Positions 5,838 to 14,508 of a stretch of DNA of 14,868 nt are shown piece by piece (the stretch's first letter is position 1; each line of letters opens with the position of its first letter). Origin of the DNA: Clostridia bacterium (GTDB lineage: Bacteria; Bacillota; Clostridia; Oscillospirales; Acutalibacteraceae); NCBI GenBank assembly GCA_017631745.1, contig JAGBSR010000133.1, positions 1-14,868 of the forward strand. The letters are read 5' to 3'. A model generated the notes under the pieces. The model did no database searches and was not told where the DNA came from. It saw only the letters and a program-made list of their open reading frames with translations. The position numbers and the translations under genes are program-made.

Positions 5838-7109
5838 ATGAAAAACAATTCATTTGATTGGTTCAAGCTCGACAATGCGGCTAAGATTTTCCCGGGTCAG
5901 AACTCGAAATCCTGGTCAAATATCTTCCGTTTATGTGTTCAGCTGAAAAAAGAAATAGACCCGGATATACTCTCTCAGGCTCTTGAGGCAACTCTTGAGA
6001 GAATACCCACCTTCAATGTGCGTATCAGACGTGGCCTGTTCTGGTATTATTTCGAGAAAAATCCCAATAAGCCTCAGGTGCTGCCCGATATCAAAAACCC
6101 CTGCTACCGTATAAGGTTCAAGGAAAATAACGGCTTTTTGTTCCGTGTTTACTATCTCGGCGACAGAATAAGCCTTGATGTGTACCACGCCTTGTGCGAC
6201 GGCTACGGCGCTTCAGTTTTTATTTTCACTCTTGTGGGTGAATATCTTCGCCTTTCGGGAGAGGAAATCGACTACAATCAGTTTGTTCTTAATGTAAAAG
6301 ACAGCCCGAAGCAAAGTGAGGTAGAGGACTCCTACAGCCGCTATGCCGATTCCAAGGTGCCTTATGACAGAAAAGACAAGTGGGTTTATCACGCAAGGGG
6401 TACCAAGATGCCTATGCATATGACAAACTTCACTATAGGTATAATGTCTTTTAAAGAGCTTCACGCCGTTGCCAAGAGCTATAATGCTACGGTAACGGAA
6501 TTTCTTGCGGCACTTCTTATGGATGTGCATTACAGAAAACAGAAAGCCGAAAACAAAAAGCAGCGTGAAATCTGCGTGCAGGTACCCGTAAACCTGAGAA
6601 AGGCTTTCCCCAGCGAGACTCTTCGCAACTTCGTACTGTGTCTGAGAGTCAAGATGGACCCCAACTTAGGCGACTATACTTTTGATGAGATTGTCAGAAG
6701 TGTATCATTGCAGCTTAAACTTGCCAACGATCCCAAGCTTATCAATTCCCTTATGACTCAGAATATGAAGCTTGAGAGAAATCCCGTGACAAAGCATCTG
6801 CCTCTTGTTGTCAAAGATTTGGGCGTAGCAATCGGTTTTCTTATCACAGCAGAGCAGACAACCTCAACTCTTTTGTCAAATCTCGGGCCCATCAGATTGC
6901 CCGAAAGTGTTGAAAAGCATATTGAAAAAGCAATACTTTTCACAGGTCCCGGTAAGGTCAACGGTGCAAGATGCGGTGTGGTGAGCATCGGCGACAAATT
7001 AGCCTTCAGCTTTTCAAACTGCTATCAGGAAAGCGACATCGAAAGAGAATTCTATACCCGCCTTGTTAAAATGGGTGTGCATGTGAAAATAGAAAGTAAC
7101 AGAGATTAA
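5838..7109 (+). CDS. Condensation-fold acyltransferase (alcohol acetyltransferase type)
   Basis: A 423-residue protein of the CoA-dependent acyltransferase superfamily, which includes NRPS condensation domains, BAHD enzymes and fungal ATF alcohol acetyltransferases. The key motif is HALCDG (117-122), the HxxxDG active site in which His117 would be the general base. The N-terminus DWFKLDNAAKIFP and the late NLGPIRLPE fit the bacterial group annotated as alcohol acetyltransferase (COG4908-like). No carrier protein or adenylation domain is nearby, so a free CoA thioester donor is more likely than an NRPS role. Start: AAGGAG (5827-5832), 5 bp before the ATG. It is followed 18 bp later by a zinc-ribbon membrane protein, a pairing I recall in other Clostridia. 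The acceptor substrate is unknown. Confidence 0.8.
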   Translation: MKNNSFDWFKLDNAAKIFPGQNSKSWSNIFRLCVQLKKEIDPDILSQALEATLERIPTFNVRIRRGLFWYYFEKNPNKPQVLPDIKNPCYRIRFKENNGFLFRVYYLGDRISLDVYHALCDGYGASVFIFTLVGEYLRLSGEEIDYNQFVLNVKDSPKQSEVEDSYSRYADSKVPYDRKDKWVYHARGTKMPMHMTNFTIGIMSFKELHAVAKSYNATVTEFLAALLMDVHYRKQKAENKKQREICVQVPVNLRKAFPSETLRNFVLCLRVKMDPNLGDYTFDEIVRSVSLQLKLANDPKLINSLMTQNMKLERNPVTKHLPLVVKDLGVAIGFLITAEQTTSTLLSNLGPIRLPESVEKHIEKAILFTGPGKVNGARCGVVSIGDKLAFSFSNCYQESDIEREFYTRLVKMGVHVKIESNRD

Positions 7110-7127
7110 AATATAAGGAGAATTCCT

Positions 7128-7832
7128 ATGTCATACTGTGTAAATTGCGGCGTTGAGCTTGACTCGAGCGCCAAGAAATGTGCCTTATGCGGCACTCAGG
7201 TTATAAATCCTGCCAAAGCTCAGGAAAAGGAAGAAACTATCGCTCCCTTTTCAGATAATGTTTATGTGCCCAAAACAGTGAAGGCAAGATTTATCGCTTC
7301 TCTTGTTTCGGTGATTATGCTTGTGCCGAATATGGCTTGCCTGCTTGTGAATTTTCTCATTCTGCCGGGCAACTTCTGGTCGGTGCATATTCTTTCAACA
7401 AGTGCCCTTTTATGGGTAATCCTCGTTTTACCTCTTTTTAAAAAAGCACACAAGACCTATTTTATGTGGGCATTTGATACTGTTGCAGTGGGCGGCTATG
7501 CATTTCTTCTGATGAACGCCTTAGATGCTCTTGAGTGGTACACCACCTGCGCTTTGCCCATTACAGTGCTTCTTTCGGCAATGGTGCTGTTTTATATCAT
7601 ATGGGTACGCCGTAAAAAGCGCTCAGGCATATTGAAGGCTCTTGCCCTTTGTGCCGAAACAGCTCTTGCATTTTTGTTTTCGGGTGTGCTTTTATATTTC
7701 GCAGGTGTGCCCTACGCCTTCGAAATCGGACTTATAGTTTTCGTATGTATTGTGGCAGTTGTAGGCTTTCTCGCATATTGCTATAAGAGTGAGAGTATGA
7801 GAAGCTGGCTGTCGAAGAAGCTTTCAACTTAA
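7128..7832 (+). CDS. Zinc-ribbon membrane protein, DUF6320-like
   Basis: A 234-residue protein with an N-terminal zinc ribbon (Cys4, Cys7, Cys18, Cys21: CVNCG and CALCG), a short polar linker, and six predicted membrane helices near 52-76, 82-103, 108-130, 138-160, 166-192 and 195-218. The basic segment VRRKKRS between helices four and five suggests a cytoplasmic loop there. The architecture matches proteins usually annotated DUF6320, which I recall next to alcohol-acetyltransferase genes; this is from memory and unchecked. AAGGAG (7115-7120) lies 7 bp before the ATG, and the gene follows the acyltransferase by 18 bp, so the two are co-transcribed. Function is unknown; a membrane partner of the acyltransferase is a plausible guess. 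Confidence 0.8.
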   Translation: MSYCVNCGVELDSSAKKCALCGTQVINPAKAQEKEETIAPFSDNVYVPKTVKARFIASLVSVIMLVPNMACLLVNFLILPGNFWSVHILSTSALLWVILVLPLFKKAHKTYFMWAFDTVAVGGYAFLLMNALDALEWYTTCALPITVLLSAMVLFYIIWVRRKKRSGILKALALCAETALAFLFSGVLLYFAGVPYAFEIGLIVFVCIVAVVGFLAYCYKSESMRSWLSKKLST

Positions 7833-7857
7833 TGTATTTACAGTACGAGGTTTAATT

Positions 7858-9642
7858 TTGGATAAATATCAGATACTCAAGGAATATTTCGGCTATGACG
7901 ATTTCCGTCAGGGTCAGCTCAAGGCAATAGACTCCATCCTTTCGGGTACGGACACTGTTGCAATAATGCCCACGGGCGGCGGCAAGAGCATATGCTTTCA
8001 GGTACCCGCTATGATGTTCAGAGGCATTACGGTGGTTATCTCGCCCCTTATATCTCTGATGAACGATCAGGTCAGAGCTCTCAGCCAATGCGGAATTCCT
8101 GCGGCATATATCAATACATCTCTTGATGAAAGAGTTATCGCCGAAGTAATTTCAAGGACGAAAGCGGGCAGGTATAAAATATTATATGTTGCCCCCGAAA
8201 GATTGCTGACTTCCGGCTTCAGAAGCCTTTGCAACACGGTGGAAGTATCTTTTGTTGCCATAGACGAGGCTCACTGTGTTTCTCAGTGGGGTCAGGATTT
8301 CAGACCCTCATATCTCGACATAAAGGAGTTTATAGCTTCTCTTGATAAAAGACCCGTTGTTGCTGCCTTCACCGCAACGGCAACGAAGATAGTCAAGCAG
8401 GATATCTGCAGTCTCTTAGGTCTGAGAAGTCCCGAAGAAATAGCAACGGGCTTCGACAGAGAAAATCTCTATTTCGAGGTTGTCAAGGTCAAGGATAAGC
8501 TGACGGCGCTGAAAAGATATCTCGACCTTTATTCAGGCAGCAGCGGTATCGTTTACTGCAGTACAAGAAAAAATGTCGATGAGCTTTATTATGAGCTGAA
8601 AAACGAAAACATCCCCGTTACAAGGTACCATGCAGGTCTGTCTAAAAACGAGCGCAAGAATAATCAGGACAGCTTCATTCAGGATGAAAAGCCTGTTATT
8701 GTTGCAACCAACGCCTTCGGTATGGGTATAGATAAATCAAATGTGTCCTTTGTTATACACTACAATATGCCAGGTGATATAGAAAGCTATTATCAGGAAG
8801 CCGGCAGAGCAGGCAGAGACGGCAGCGATGCAAGCTGTGTGCTGCTGTTTTCGCCCTCAGATATAATAGTGCAGAAGTGGTTTATCAACAACGCCGAGGA
8901 TAATCAGTACCTTGGTGAAAGTCAGCTGCTTCAGCTGAAAAAGCTTCGCCTTGAAAAGCTGCAGCATATGGTGGATTACTGCAAGGGTGAGCTGTGTCTT
9001 CGCAATCATATACTCAGATATTTCGGTGAAAATCCCACTCAGCGATGCGGTAACTGCTCCTTCTGCACGGGTAATACCTCAAGTGTGGATGTCACACTTC
9101 AGGCTCAGAAGATTTTTTCCTGCATAAGACGCGTAAAGGAAAAAGAGAGCGAGCAGGTGATTGTTGATATACTCAAGGGCAACGAAACCGAGTATATCAC
9201 CGAAAAGGGATATAACGAGCTGTCTGTTTTCGGCATCATGAACGACAGTGCTCAGTCGCAGATTGAGCTGTATATAGATTATTTCTTCAAGAGAATGCTT
9301 CTTTCCAAGGCTGAAGACGGTGCTCTCAGACTCGAAAACAGCGGTAAAGAGGTGCTCTTCAAGGGCAGACGCATAAGAAAGCTTACCGCAAGCAAAAAGG
9401 CCAAGGATGAGCAGATTGTCACTCTTGATCTGAGACTTCTCACTCAGCTTAAGATAATAAGAAAAGACCTTGCCAATAAAAGCGGTATGCCCGCCTTTGT
9501 AATATTTACCGACAAAACTCTTGAGGCAATGGCGAGATATAAGCCGAAGGATGAAAAAGAGCTTTCACTTATCCCTGGTGTTGGTCAGAAAAAGATGGAA
9601 AAATACGGAAAATATTTTCTTGAGCACATCAATAAAGAATGA
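7858..9642 (+). CDS. recQ: ATP-dependent DNA helicase RecQ
   Basis: A 594-residue 3'-5' superfamily 2 helicase of recombination and replication-fork repair. Domains in order: motif 0 FGYDDFRQGQ (11-20); Walker A MPTGGGKS (37-44); DEAH box (136-139) followed by the RecQ aromatic loop CVSQWGQDFRPSY; motif III TATAT (172-176); motif VI QEAGRAGRD (313-321). The zinc-binding region has Cys380, Cys397, Cys400 and Cys403. A degenerate winged-helix part follows, and a C-terminal HRDC domain covers about 520-592. The start is TTG 7858, with GAGG (7847-7850) 7 bp upstream; no in-frame ATG precedes motif 0. It lies 25 bp after the zinc-ribbon gene with no terminator between, so read-through is likely. 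Confidence 0.95.
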   Translation: MDKYQILKEYFGYDDFRQGQLKAIDSILSGTDTVAIMPTGGGKSICFQVPAMMFRGITVVISPLISLMNDQVRALSQCGIPAAYINTSLDERVIAEVISRTKAGRYKILYVAPERLLTSGFRSLCNTVEVSFVAIDEAHCVSQWGQDFRPSYLDIKEFIASLDKRPVVAAFTATATKIVKQDICSLLGLRSPEEIATGFDRENLYFEVVKVKDKLTALKRYLDLYSGSSGIVYCSTRKNVDELYYELKNENIPVTRYHAGLSKNERKNNQDSFIQDEKPVIVATNAFGMGIDKSNVSFVIHYNMPGDIESYYQEAGRAGRDGSDASCVLLFSPSDIIVQKWFINNAEDNQYLGESQLLQLKKLRLEKLQHMVDYCKGELCLRNHILRYFGENPTQRCGNCSFCTGNTSSVDVTLQAQKIFSCIRRVKEKESEQVIVDILKGNETEYITEKGYNELSVFGIMNDSAQSQIELYIDYFFKRMLLSKAEDGALRLENSGKEVLFKGRRIRKLTASKKAKDEQIVTLDLRLLTQLKIIRKDLANKSGMPAFVIFTDKTLEAMARYKPKDEKELSLIPGVGQKKMEKYGKYFLEHINKE

Positions 9643-9648
9643 ATTTTC

Positions 9649-9677
9649 TTGTAAAAGACTTTATAAAGTGATATAAT
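9649..9677 (+). promoter_or_regulatory. SigA-type promoter of the recJ-rel-dtd operon
   Basis: TTGTAA (9649-9654), a 17-bp spacer and a perfect TATAAT (9672-9677), with TG one base before the -10 (extended -10). It starts 7 bp after the recQ stop and 37 bp before the recJ start. No hairpin terminator for recQ was seen in the gap. Confidence 0.8.
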
Positions 9678-9713
9678 ATATAATTATCAAAATTTGAGGA
9701 AAGGATTGATTAT

Positions 9714-11735
9714 ATGAGCCGTAAACAATGGTACATTCTGCCTTCAGACAAAGAGCTTGCCGAAGATATAACCGAGCAATATGATATTGAGCCTTTCCTT
9801 GCCCACCTGCTTGTGTCCCGCGGTATCACCGATGATATGGAGCTTGAGGATTTCTGCTTTGACAGTGCAGAGCTTATCGACCCCTGTGAGCTCAAGGATA
9901 TGGATAAGGCTGCCAGGCGTATACAAGAAGCTGTTGCAAAGGGTGAAAAGATAGCTGTTTACGGCGACTACGACGCTGACGGTATAACCGCCACGGCTCT
10001 GCTTTATCTGTATTTCAGCTCTATCGGAGTAAAGGTGACAACCTATATCCCCGACAGAAACTCTGAGGGCTACGGCCTTAATATGAAGGCAATAAAGAGC
10101 CTTTGTGAAGAGGGCATACAGCTTATCATCACTGTTGATAACGGTATCTCTGCCCACAGAGAGGCAGAATATATAAAAGAATTAGGTATGGATTTAGTCA
10201 TTACCGACCACCATAAGGCTACGGCAGTTTTACCCGAGGCTGTTGCAGTTGTCAACCCTCACAGACTTGACTGCCCCTGTGCATATAAGGAGTATTGCGG
10301 TGTAGGTGTTGCCTTTAAGCTTATCTGTGCCCTCAGCGACAGAAGCGGTGAGGAGCTTCTCAGTGAATATGCCGATATCGTTACGGTTGGTACTATCGGC
10401 GATGTTATGCCCCTTATAGGTGAAAACCGCAAAATTGTCAAGGCAGGTCTTGAGCTTATCAATCAGGGCGGTAATAAGGGTATCGCGGCTCTCAGAGAGG
10501 TCAGCGGTATGAAGGGCAAATATTTAAACAGCACCTCGGTTGCGTTTTCTGTGGTGCCGAGAATAAATGCCATAGGCAGAATGTCTCACGCAGGCAAGGC
10601 CCTGAGTGTGCTTATAGGTGAGGATGCTGTCAATAAGGCAAGAGAGATTGATTCCTCCAATGCCGAAAGACAGGAAAAGGAACGCGAAATCTTAGCCGAG
10701 GTTCAGCGTCAGATAGACGAAAACCCCGAAATTTTAAATCAGAGAGTGCTTGTTTTCTGCGGTAAAAACTGGCACGGCGGTGTAATCGGTATAGTTGCCG
10801 CAAGACTTGTAGGCAAATACGGCAAGCCCTGCTTTGTCATCACCGACGACGGTGAAACAGCCAAGGGCTCAGCAAGAAGCATAGAGGGTTTTTCCCTTTA
10901 TGATGCCGTGGCGTCAGCTTCGGATTTATTGGAGCATTGGGGCGGTCACGTGTTGGCGGCAGGCTTCGGTATGAAAAGCGAAAACACAGAAAATTTCAAA
11001 GAGGCGATTTATGCTTATGCAAAAAGCGTGGAGATGCCCTTTGCTCAGAATATAATCGATTGCCGTCTGAGACCCTCAGCCGTTGATGCGGAGATACTGC
11101 CGCTTATTGAGTCTCTTGAGCCCTTCGGTGCAGGTAACCCTCAGCCCATATTCGGTCTTTACGGGGTCAGTGTTGTCAATGTGCAGGCAATCGGCGGCGG
11201 AAAGCATATAAGAATCACCGTTAAAAAAGGCGATACAGCCCTTACGGCGGTGTATTTCGGTATGACACCCGACAGATTTCTTTATAAGGCAGGGGATGTT
11301 GTTGACCTTGCCGTAAGACTTGAAAAGAATGAATATATGTCTCAGGTGAAGGTTGGCGTATATATCAAGGATATAAGAATGTCAGGCACCGACGACCTGA
11401 GATATTTAAAGAGTGTAAGACTTTATGAAAAGCTCACACGAAAAGAAATTCTTACCAAAAAGCAGTGGGAATATCTTAAGCTTGACAGACAGCAGATAGC
11501 CGAGGTTTACCGCTATATCAAAAAGTGCGGCGGCTGGTACGGCGACAGTGACCTTTTATGTTACCGCTTAGGCGACGACGGAGCAGGTGCCTGCAAGATA
11601 CTCACAGCTATAGATGTACTTTGTGAGCTTGGCATTTTCAGAAAAGAAAAAGACGGAGTTTCGGTAGTTGATACAGACAAAAAGGCAGACCTTGAAAATT
11701 CCGCACTTTTAAGCTATATCAACAGTATGCAATGA
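9714..11735 (+). CDS. recJ: Single-stranded-DNA-specific exonuclease RecJ
   Basis: A 5'-3' ssDNA exonuclease of the DHH superfamily, acting in recombination and mismatch/base-excision repair. The 673-residue product carries YGDYDADG (83-90), VDNG (141-144), TDHH (164-167) and GTIGDVMPL (226-234, metal-binding Asp230). Further motifs are PRINAIGRM (282-290), WHGGVIGIVAARL (353-365), GSARS (385-389) and GGHVLAAGF (410-418), the DHHA1 part. An OB-fold region including FGAGNPQPIFGL follows, then a C-terminal extension of about 110 residues, common in Firmicute RecJ. All expected metal ligands are present. AAGGA (9701-9705) lies 8 bp before the ATG. Its stop lies 14 bp before the rel start. Confidence 0.95.
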   Translation: MSRKQWYILPSDKELAEDITEQYDIEPFLAHLLVSRGITDDMELEDFCFDSAELIDPCELKDMDKAARRIQEAVAKGEKIAVYGDYDADGITATALLYLYFSSIGVKVTTYIPDRNSEGYGLNMKAIKSLCEEGIQLIITVDNGISAHREAEYIKELGMDLVITDHHKATAVLPEAVAVVNPHRLDCPCAYKEYCGVGVAFKLICALSDRSGEELLSEYADIVTVGTIGDVMPLIGENRKIVKAGLELINQGGNKGIAALREVSGMKGKYLNSTSVAFSVVPRINAIGRMSHAGKALSVLIGEDAVNKAREIDSSNAERQEKEREILAEVQRQIDENPEILNQRVLVFCGKNWHGGVIGIVAARLVGKYGKPCFVITDDGETAKGSARSIEGFSLYDAVASASDLLEHWGGHVLAAGFGMKSENTENFKEAIYAYAKSVEMPFAQNIIDCRLRPSAVDAEILPLIESLEPFGAGNPQPIFGLYGVSVVNVQAIGGGKHIRITVKKGDTALTAVYFGMTPDRFLYKAGDVVDLAVRLEKNEYMSQVKVGVYIKDIRMSGTDDLRYLKSVRLYEKLTRKEILTKKQWEYLKLDRQQIAEVYRYIKKCGGWYGDSDLLCYRLGDDGAGACKILTAIDVLCELGIFRKEKDGVSVVDTDKKADLENSALLSYINSMQ

Positions 11736-11749
11736 AAGGGGAGAGATGT

Positions 11750-13938
11750 ATGAATGATTATCAGCAGCAGTTTATTGAAATGAAAGCAAAGCTGCAGGAT
11801 ATATTCACAAAGCAGGATATCGAAAAAATCGAGAAGGCGTTACCATTGCCGACGAAGCTCATAAAGAGCAGAAGCGCAGAAGCGGTGAGCCCTATATCAT
11901 TCATCCTCTGGCAGTTGCGGCTATTCTTGTTGATATGGGTATGGATACGGACTCAATATGCGCCGCACTCTTGCACGATGTTGTGGAAGACACTCCCATC
12001 ACCGCCAAGGAAATCAGAGAGGTTTTCGGCGAGGATGTTGAGCTGCTTGTTGAAGGCGTAACCAAGCTCGGTCAGATTCCCTTTGCCGCAAGCAAGGAGG
12101 AGGAGCAGAGCGAAAACATCAGAAAGATGTTCCTTGCAATGTCAAGAGATATCAGGGTTATCATCATAAAGCTTGCCGACAGAGTGCATAATATGCGCAC
12201 TCTTAAGTATATGCCTGAGGAAAAGCGCAGATACAAGGCGAGAGAAACCCTTGAGATTTACGCTCCCATTGCTCACCGTCTCGGTATCCGTGCCTTTAAG
12301 GAGGAGCTTGAGGATTTAGCTATCAGCTTCCTTGACCCTGTGGCATATGAAGAAATAGGAAAGACCCTCTCAGAGCAGGTTGAATCGAGACAGTCCTTCC
12401 TTGATAATATCAAAGATGAAATTTTAGAGAGGGTACAGAAAGAGGTGCCCAATGTTCATATCGCAGGCAGAATAAAGAGTGTCCACGGCATTTACCGTAA
12501 GACATATATGCAAAACAGAACTATCGACGAAATCTACGACATCTACGCCGTAAGACTCATAGTTGATTCCGTTTACGAGTGCTATTGCTGTCTGGGTGTA
12601 ATTCACGATATGTTCAATCCGCTTCCGGGCAGATTCAAGGACTATATTTCAACACCCAAGCCCAATATGTATCAGTCACTTCATACAACGGTTATCGGCA
12701 AGGCGGGCATTCCCTTTGAGGTGCAGATAAGAACCTGGGAAATGCATCACACTGCAGAGTACGGTATTGCGGCTCACTGGAAATATAAGCTTGGTATGAG
12801 CGGCAAGGTGAAGTTTGAGGAAAGACTTTCCTGGATAAGACAGCTGCTTGAAACTCAGCAGGACAGCGACGATGTTGAGGATATCGTTAAGACAATCAAA
12901 ACCGATTTCGTACCCGATGAGGTTTTTGCCTTCACGCCCAAGGGTGACGTTATTTCACTGCCTATGGGCTCGTGTATTATCGACTTCGCCTACGCCATTC
13001 ACTCGGCAGTAGGTAATAAGATGATAGGTGCAAAGGTAGACGGCAGAATTACAACTCTTGACCATAAGGTCAGCAACGGCGAAATTATCGAAATCCTTAC
13101 CAAAAACGGCAAGGGTCCCAGCCGAGACTGGATTAAAATTGCCAAGACCACCTCAGCAAGAACGAAAATCAAGAGCTGGTTCAAAAAAGAAAAGCGCGAG
13201 GAAAACATCGCAGAGGGTAAGGCTGAAATCGAAAGAGAGTTCAGCCGCAACCGCATAAATCTCCCCGAAAAGCAGATGATGGAATTTCTCAGTAAGGTTG
13301 CCGAAAAGCAGCACTGCAACAGCCTTGATGAGTTTTTTGCCGCTATCGGCTACGGCGGTCTGAGTCTGATGAAGATTATGCCCCGTATCAAGGACGATTA
13401 CACCAAGCTGATGAAGGAAATGCAGCCCGAAACAGTTGAAGCTGAAGCGCCCAAGCAGCCTGCCGTTAAAAAGGTTAAGAGTGCTGAGGGCATTATCGTT
13501 GAGGGTATCGACAACTGCCTTATCAAGTTTTCACGCTGCTGTGACCCATTGCCCGGTGATGATATTATCGGCTTTATCACAAGAGGTCACGGTGTATCAA
13601 TACACACAAGAAAGTGCTCTAATGTGCCTAAGAACATAGCTCAGGCAGCAGAGCCCGAAAGATGGATAAATGCTTATTGGGATAACAAGGTGCAAAACAG
13701 CTACCGTGTAACTCTTGCAATCACCTGTATGAACAGAGTGGGTATGCTTGCGGATGTTTCGGCGGTTATTGCCAATATGCACGTTATGATTCACTCTATT
13801 TTCACCAAAGACGGCTCCGACGGCAGATGCACTGTTTATATGACTATCACCGTCAACGGTGCAGAGCATCTCAAGAGCGTCTGCGAAAAGCTCAAAAAGG
13901 TCAAGGGCGTATTGTCAACTGAGAGATCAGGCTTGTAA
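11750..13938 (+). CDS. rel: Bifunctional (p)ppGpp synthetase/hydrolase, frameshifted as written
   Basis: Rel makes (p)ppGpp under amino-acid starvation and degrades it. The start is ATG 11750, with AGGGGAG 6 bp upstream. The frame is lost near 11840 and resumes one frame back; restoring one base gives 729 residues, a normal Rel length. In repaired numbering, the HD hydrolase has His52 (YIIHPLA), His76-Asp77 (HDVVEDT) and Asp144 (LADRVHNMRTL). The synthetase follows, with RFKDYI, the RXKD form typical of bifunctional enzymes, and FEVQIRT. TGS covers about 390-450, a CC-containing domain lies at 597-598, and the C-terminal ACT domain at about 655-729. A downstream ATG at 11935 would give 667 residues lacking His52, hence probably hydrolase-defective. 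A real mutation or a base-calling error are both possible. Confidence 0.9.
11837..11850 (+). other. Frameshift site in rel
   Basis: Upstream, the reading IEKA fits Rel. Immediately after, the same frame gives LPLPTKLIK, which does not fit, while the next frame gives TIADEAHKEQ, which does. One base is missing around GCGTTACC, for example a T from a TTT or the middle base of a TAT codon. The lower frame is open from 11779 but has no ATG, GTG or TTG start before 11935. Confidence 0.85.
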
Positions 13939-13954
13939 TAACCGCGCATTTTTG

Positions 13955-14027
13955 GTTACTTTTTGTGCGCCAGCAAAAAGTAACGCCACGCGGCGAGCGG
14001 CGAAGCATCATATGCACCTTGCGGTGC
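13955..14027. repeat. Palindromic intergenic element between rel and dtd
   Basis: GTTACTTTTTG (13955-13965) pairs perfectly with CAAAAAGTAAC (13974-13984) around an 8-base loop. A GC-rich stretch GCCACGCGGCGAGCGGC follows, then a second hairpin GCACC-ttgc-GGTGC (14014-14027). The base composition is unlike the flanking genes and the element looks inserted. It lacks a T-run after the stem, so it is not a standard terminator, though it could attenuate transcription or block mRNA decay. I believe similar palindromes occur dispersed in gut Clostridia, but I cannot check here. Confidence 0.6.
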
Positions 14028-14048
14028 GAGGATGAAAGGATAAAATAT

Positions 14049-14504
14049 ATGAAAGCAGTAATACAGCGTGTAAGTAATGCAAGTGTAACCGTAGACGGCA
14101 AAATCATCGGTGAAATCTCTCAGGGCTTTTTAGTGCTTCTCGGTGTAGTCGAGGGCGACACTGAGGCGGAGATGAAGCTTCTTGCAAAAAAGACAGCAGG
14201 CATCAGAATATTCACCGACGAAAACGATAAGATGAATCTCTCTCTCGATCAGGTTGAGGGCGAGGTGCTCGTTGTGTCGCAGTTTACTCTTTGTGCCGAC
14301 ACCTCACACGGCAGAAGACCCAGCTTCATTTCATCGGCAAAGCCCGAGGTTGCAGAAGACCTCTATCTCAAATACTGTCAGGAGCTTCGTGAGCTCGGTG
14401 TTGAAAAGGTCGCTACCGGCGAGTTCGGCGCCGATATGAAGGTGGAGCTTCTGAATGACGGCCCCGTAACAATTATTATGGATACCAATGATTGGAAGAA
14501 GTGA
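14049..14504 (+). CDS. dtd: D-aminoacyl-tRNA deacylase
   Basis: Hydrolyses D-amino acids wrongly attached to tRNA (D-Tyr-tRNA and others), acting as a cytosolic chirality proofreader. The 151-residue protein has the family's expected length, the MKAVIQRV start, the SQFTLCADTSHGRRPSF block (77-93) and the C-terminal NDGPVTI (136-142) that carries the Gly-cisPro-type selectivity motif. The start was set at ATG 14049, with AAAGGA (14035-14040) 8 bp upstream. A longer in-frame reading from 13965 merely translates the palindromic element and should be ignored. rel-dtd order is conserved in Firmicutes; here 110 bp separates them, more than elsewhere in this operon. Confidence 0.95.
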   Translation: MKAVIQRVSNASVTVDGKIIGEISQGFLVLLGVVEGDTEAEMKLLAKKTAGIRIFTDENDKMNLSLDQVEGEVLVVSQFTLCADTSHGRRPSFISSAKPEVAEDLYLKYCQELRELGVEKVATGEFGADMKVELLNDGPVTIIMDTNDWKK

Positions 14505-14508
14505 TATT

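Noticed and set aside
5838..7109. NRPS condensation domain as part of a natural-product cluster
   Set aside because: No adenylation or carrier domains, thioesterase or related genes in the window; its termini fit stand-alone alcohol acetyltransferase-type enzymes.
11815..11850. Programmed -1 frameshifting in rel at the A6 run
   Set aside because: The in-phase heptamer does not fit X-XXY-YYZ, no strong downstream structure was seen, and homology places the shift about 15 bases later; a deletion or sequence error explains it better.
13965..14048. 28-residue N-terminal extension of Dtd
   Set aside because: It translates the palindromic intergenic element; Dtd proteins begin at MKAVIQRV, with a good ribosome site at 14035-14040.
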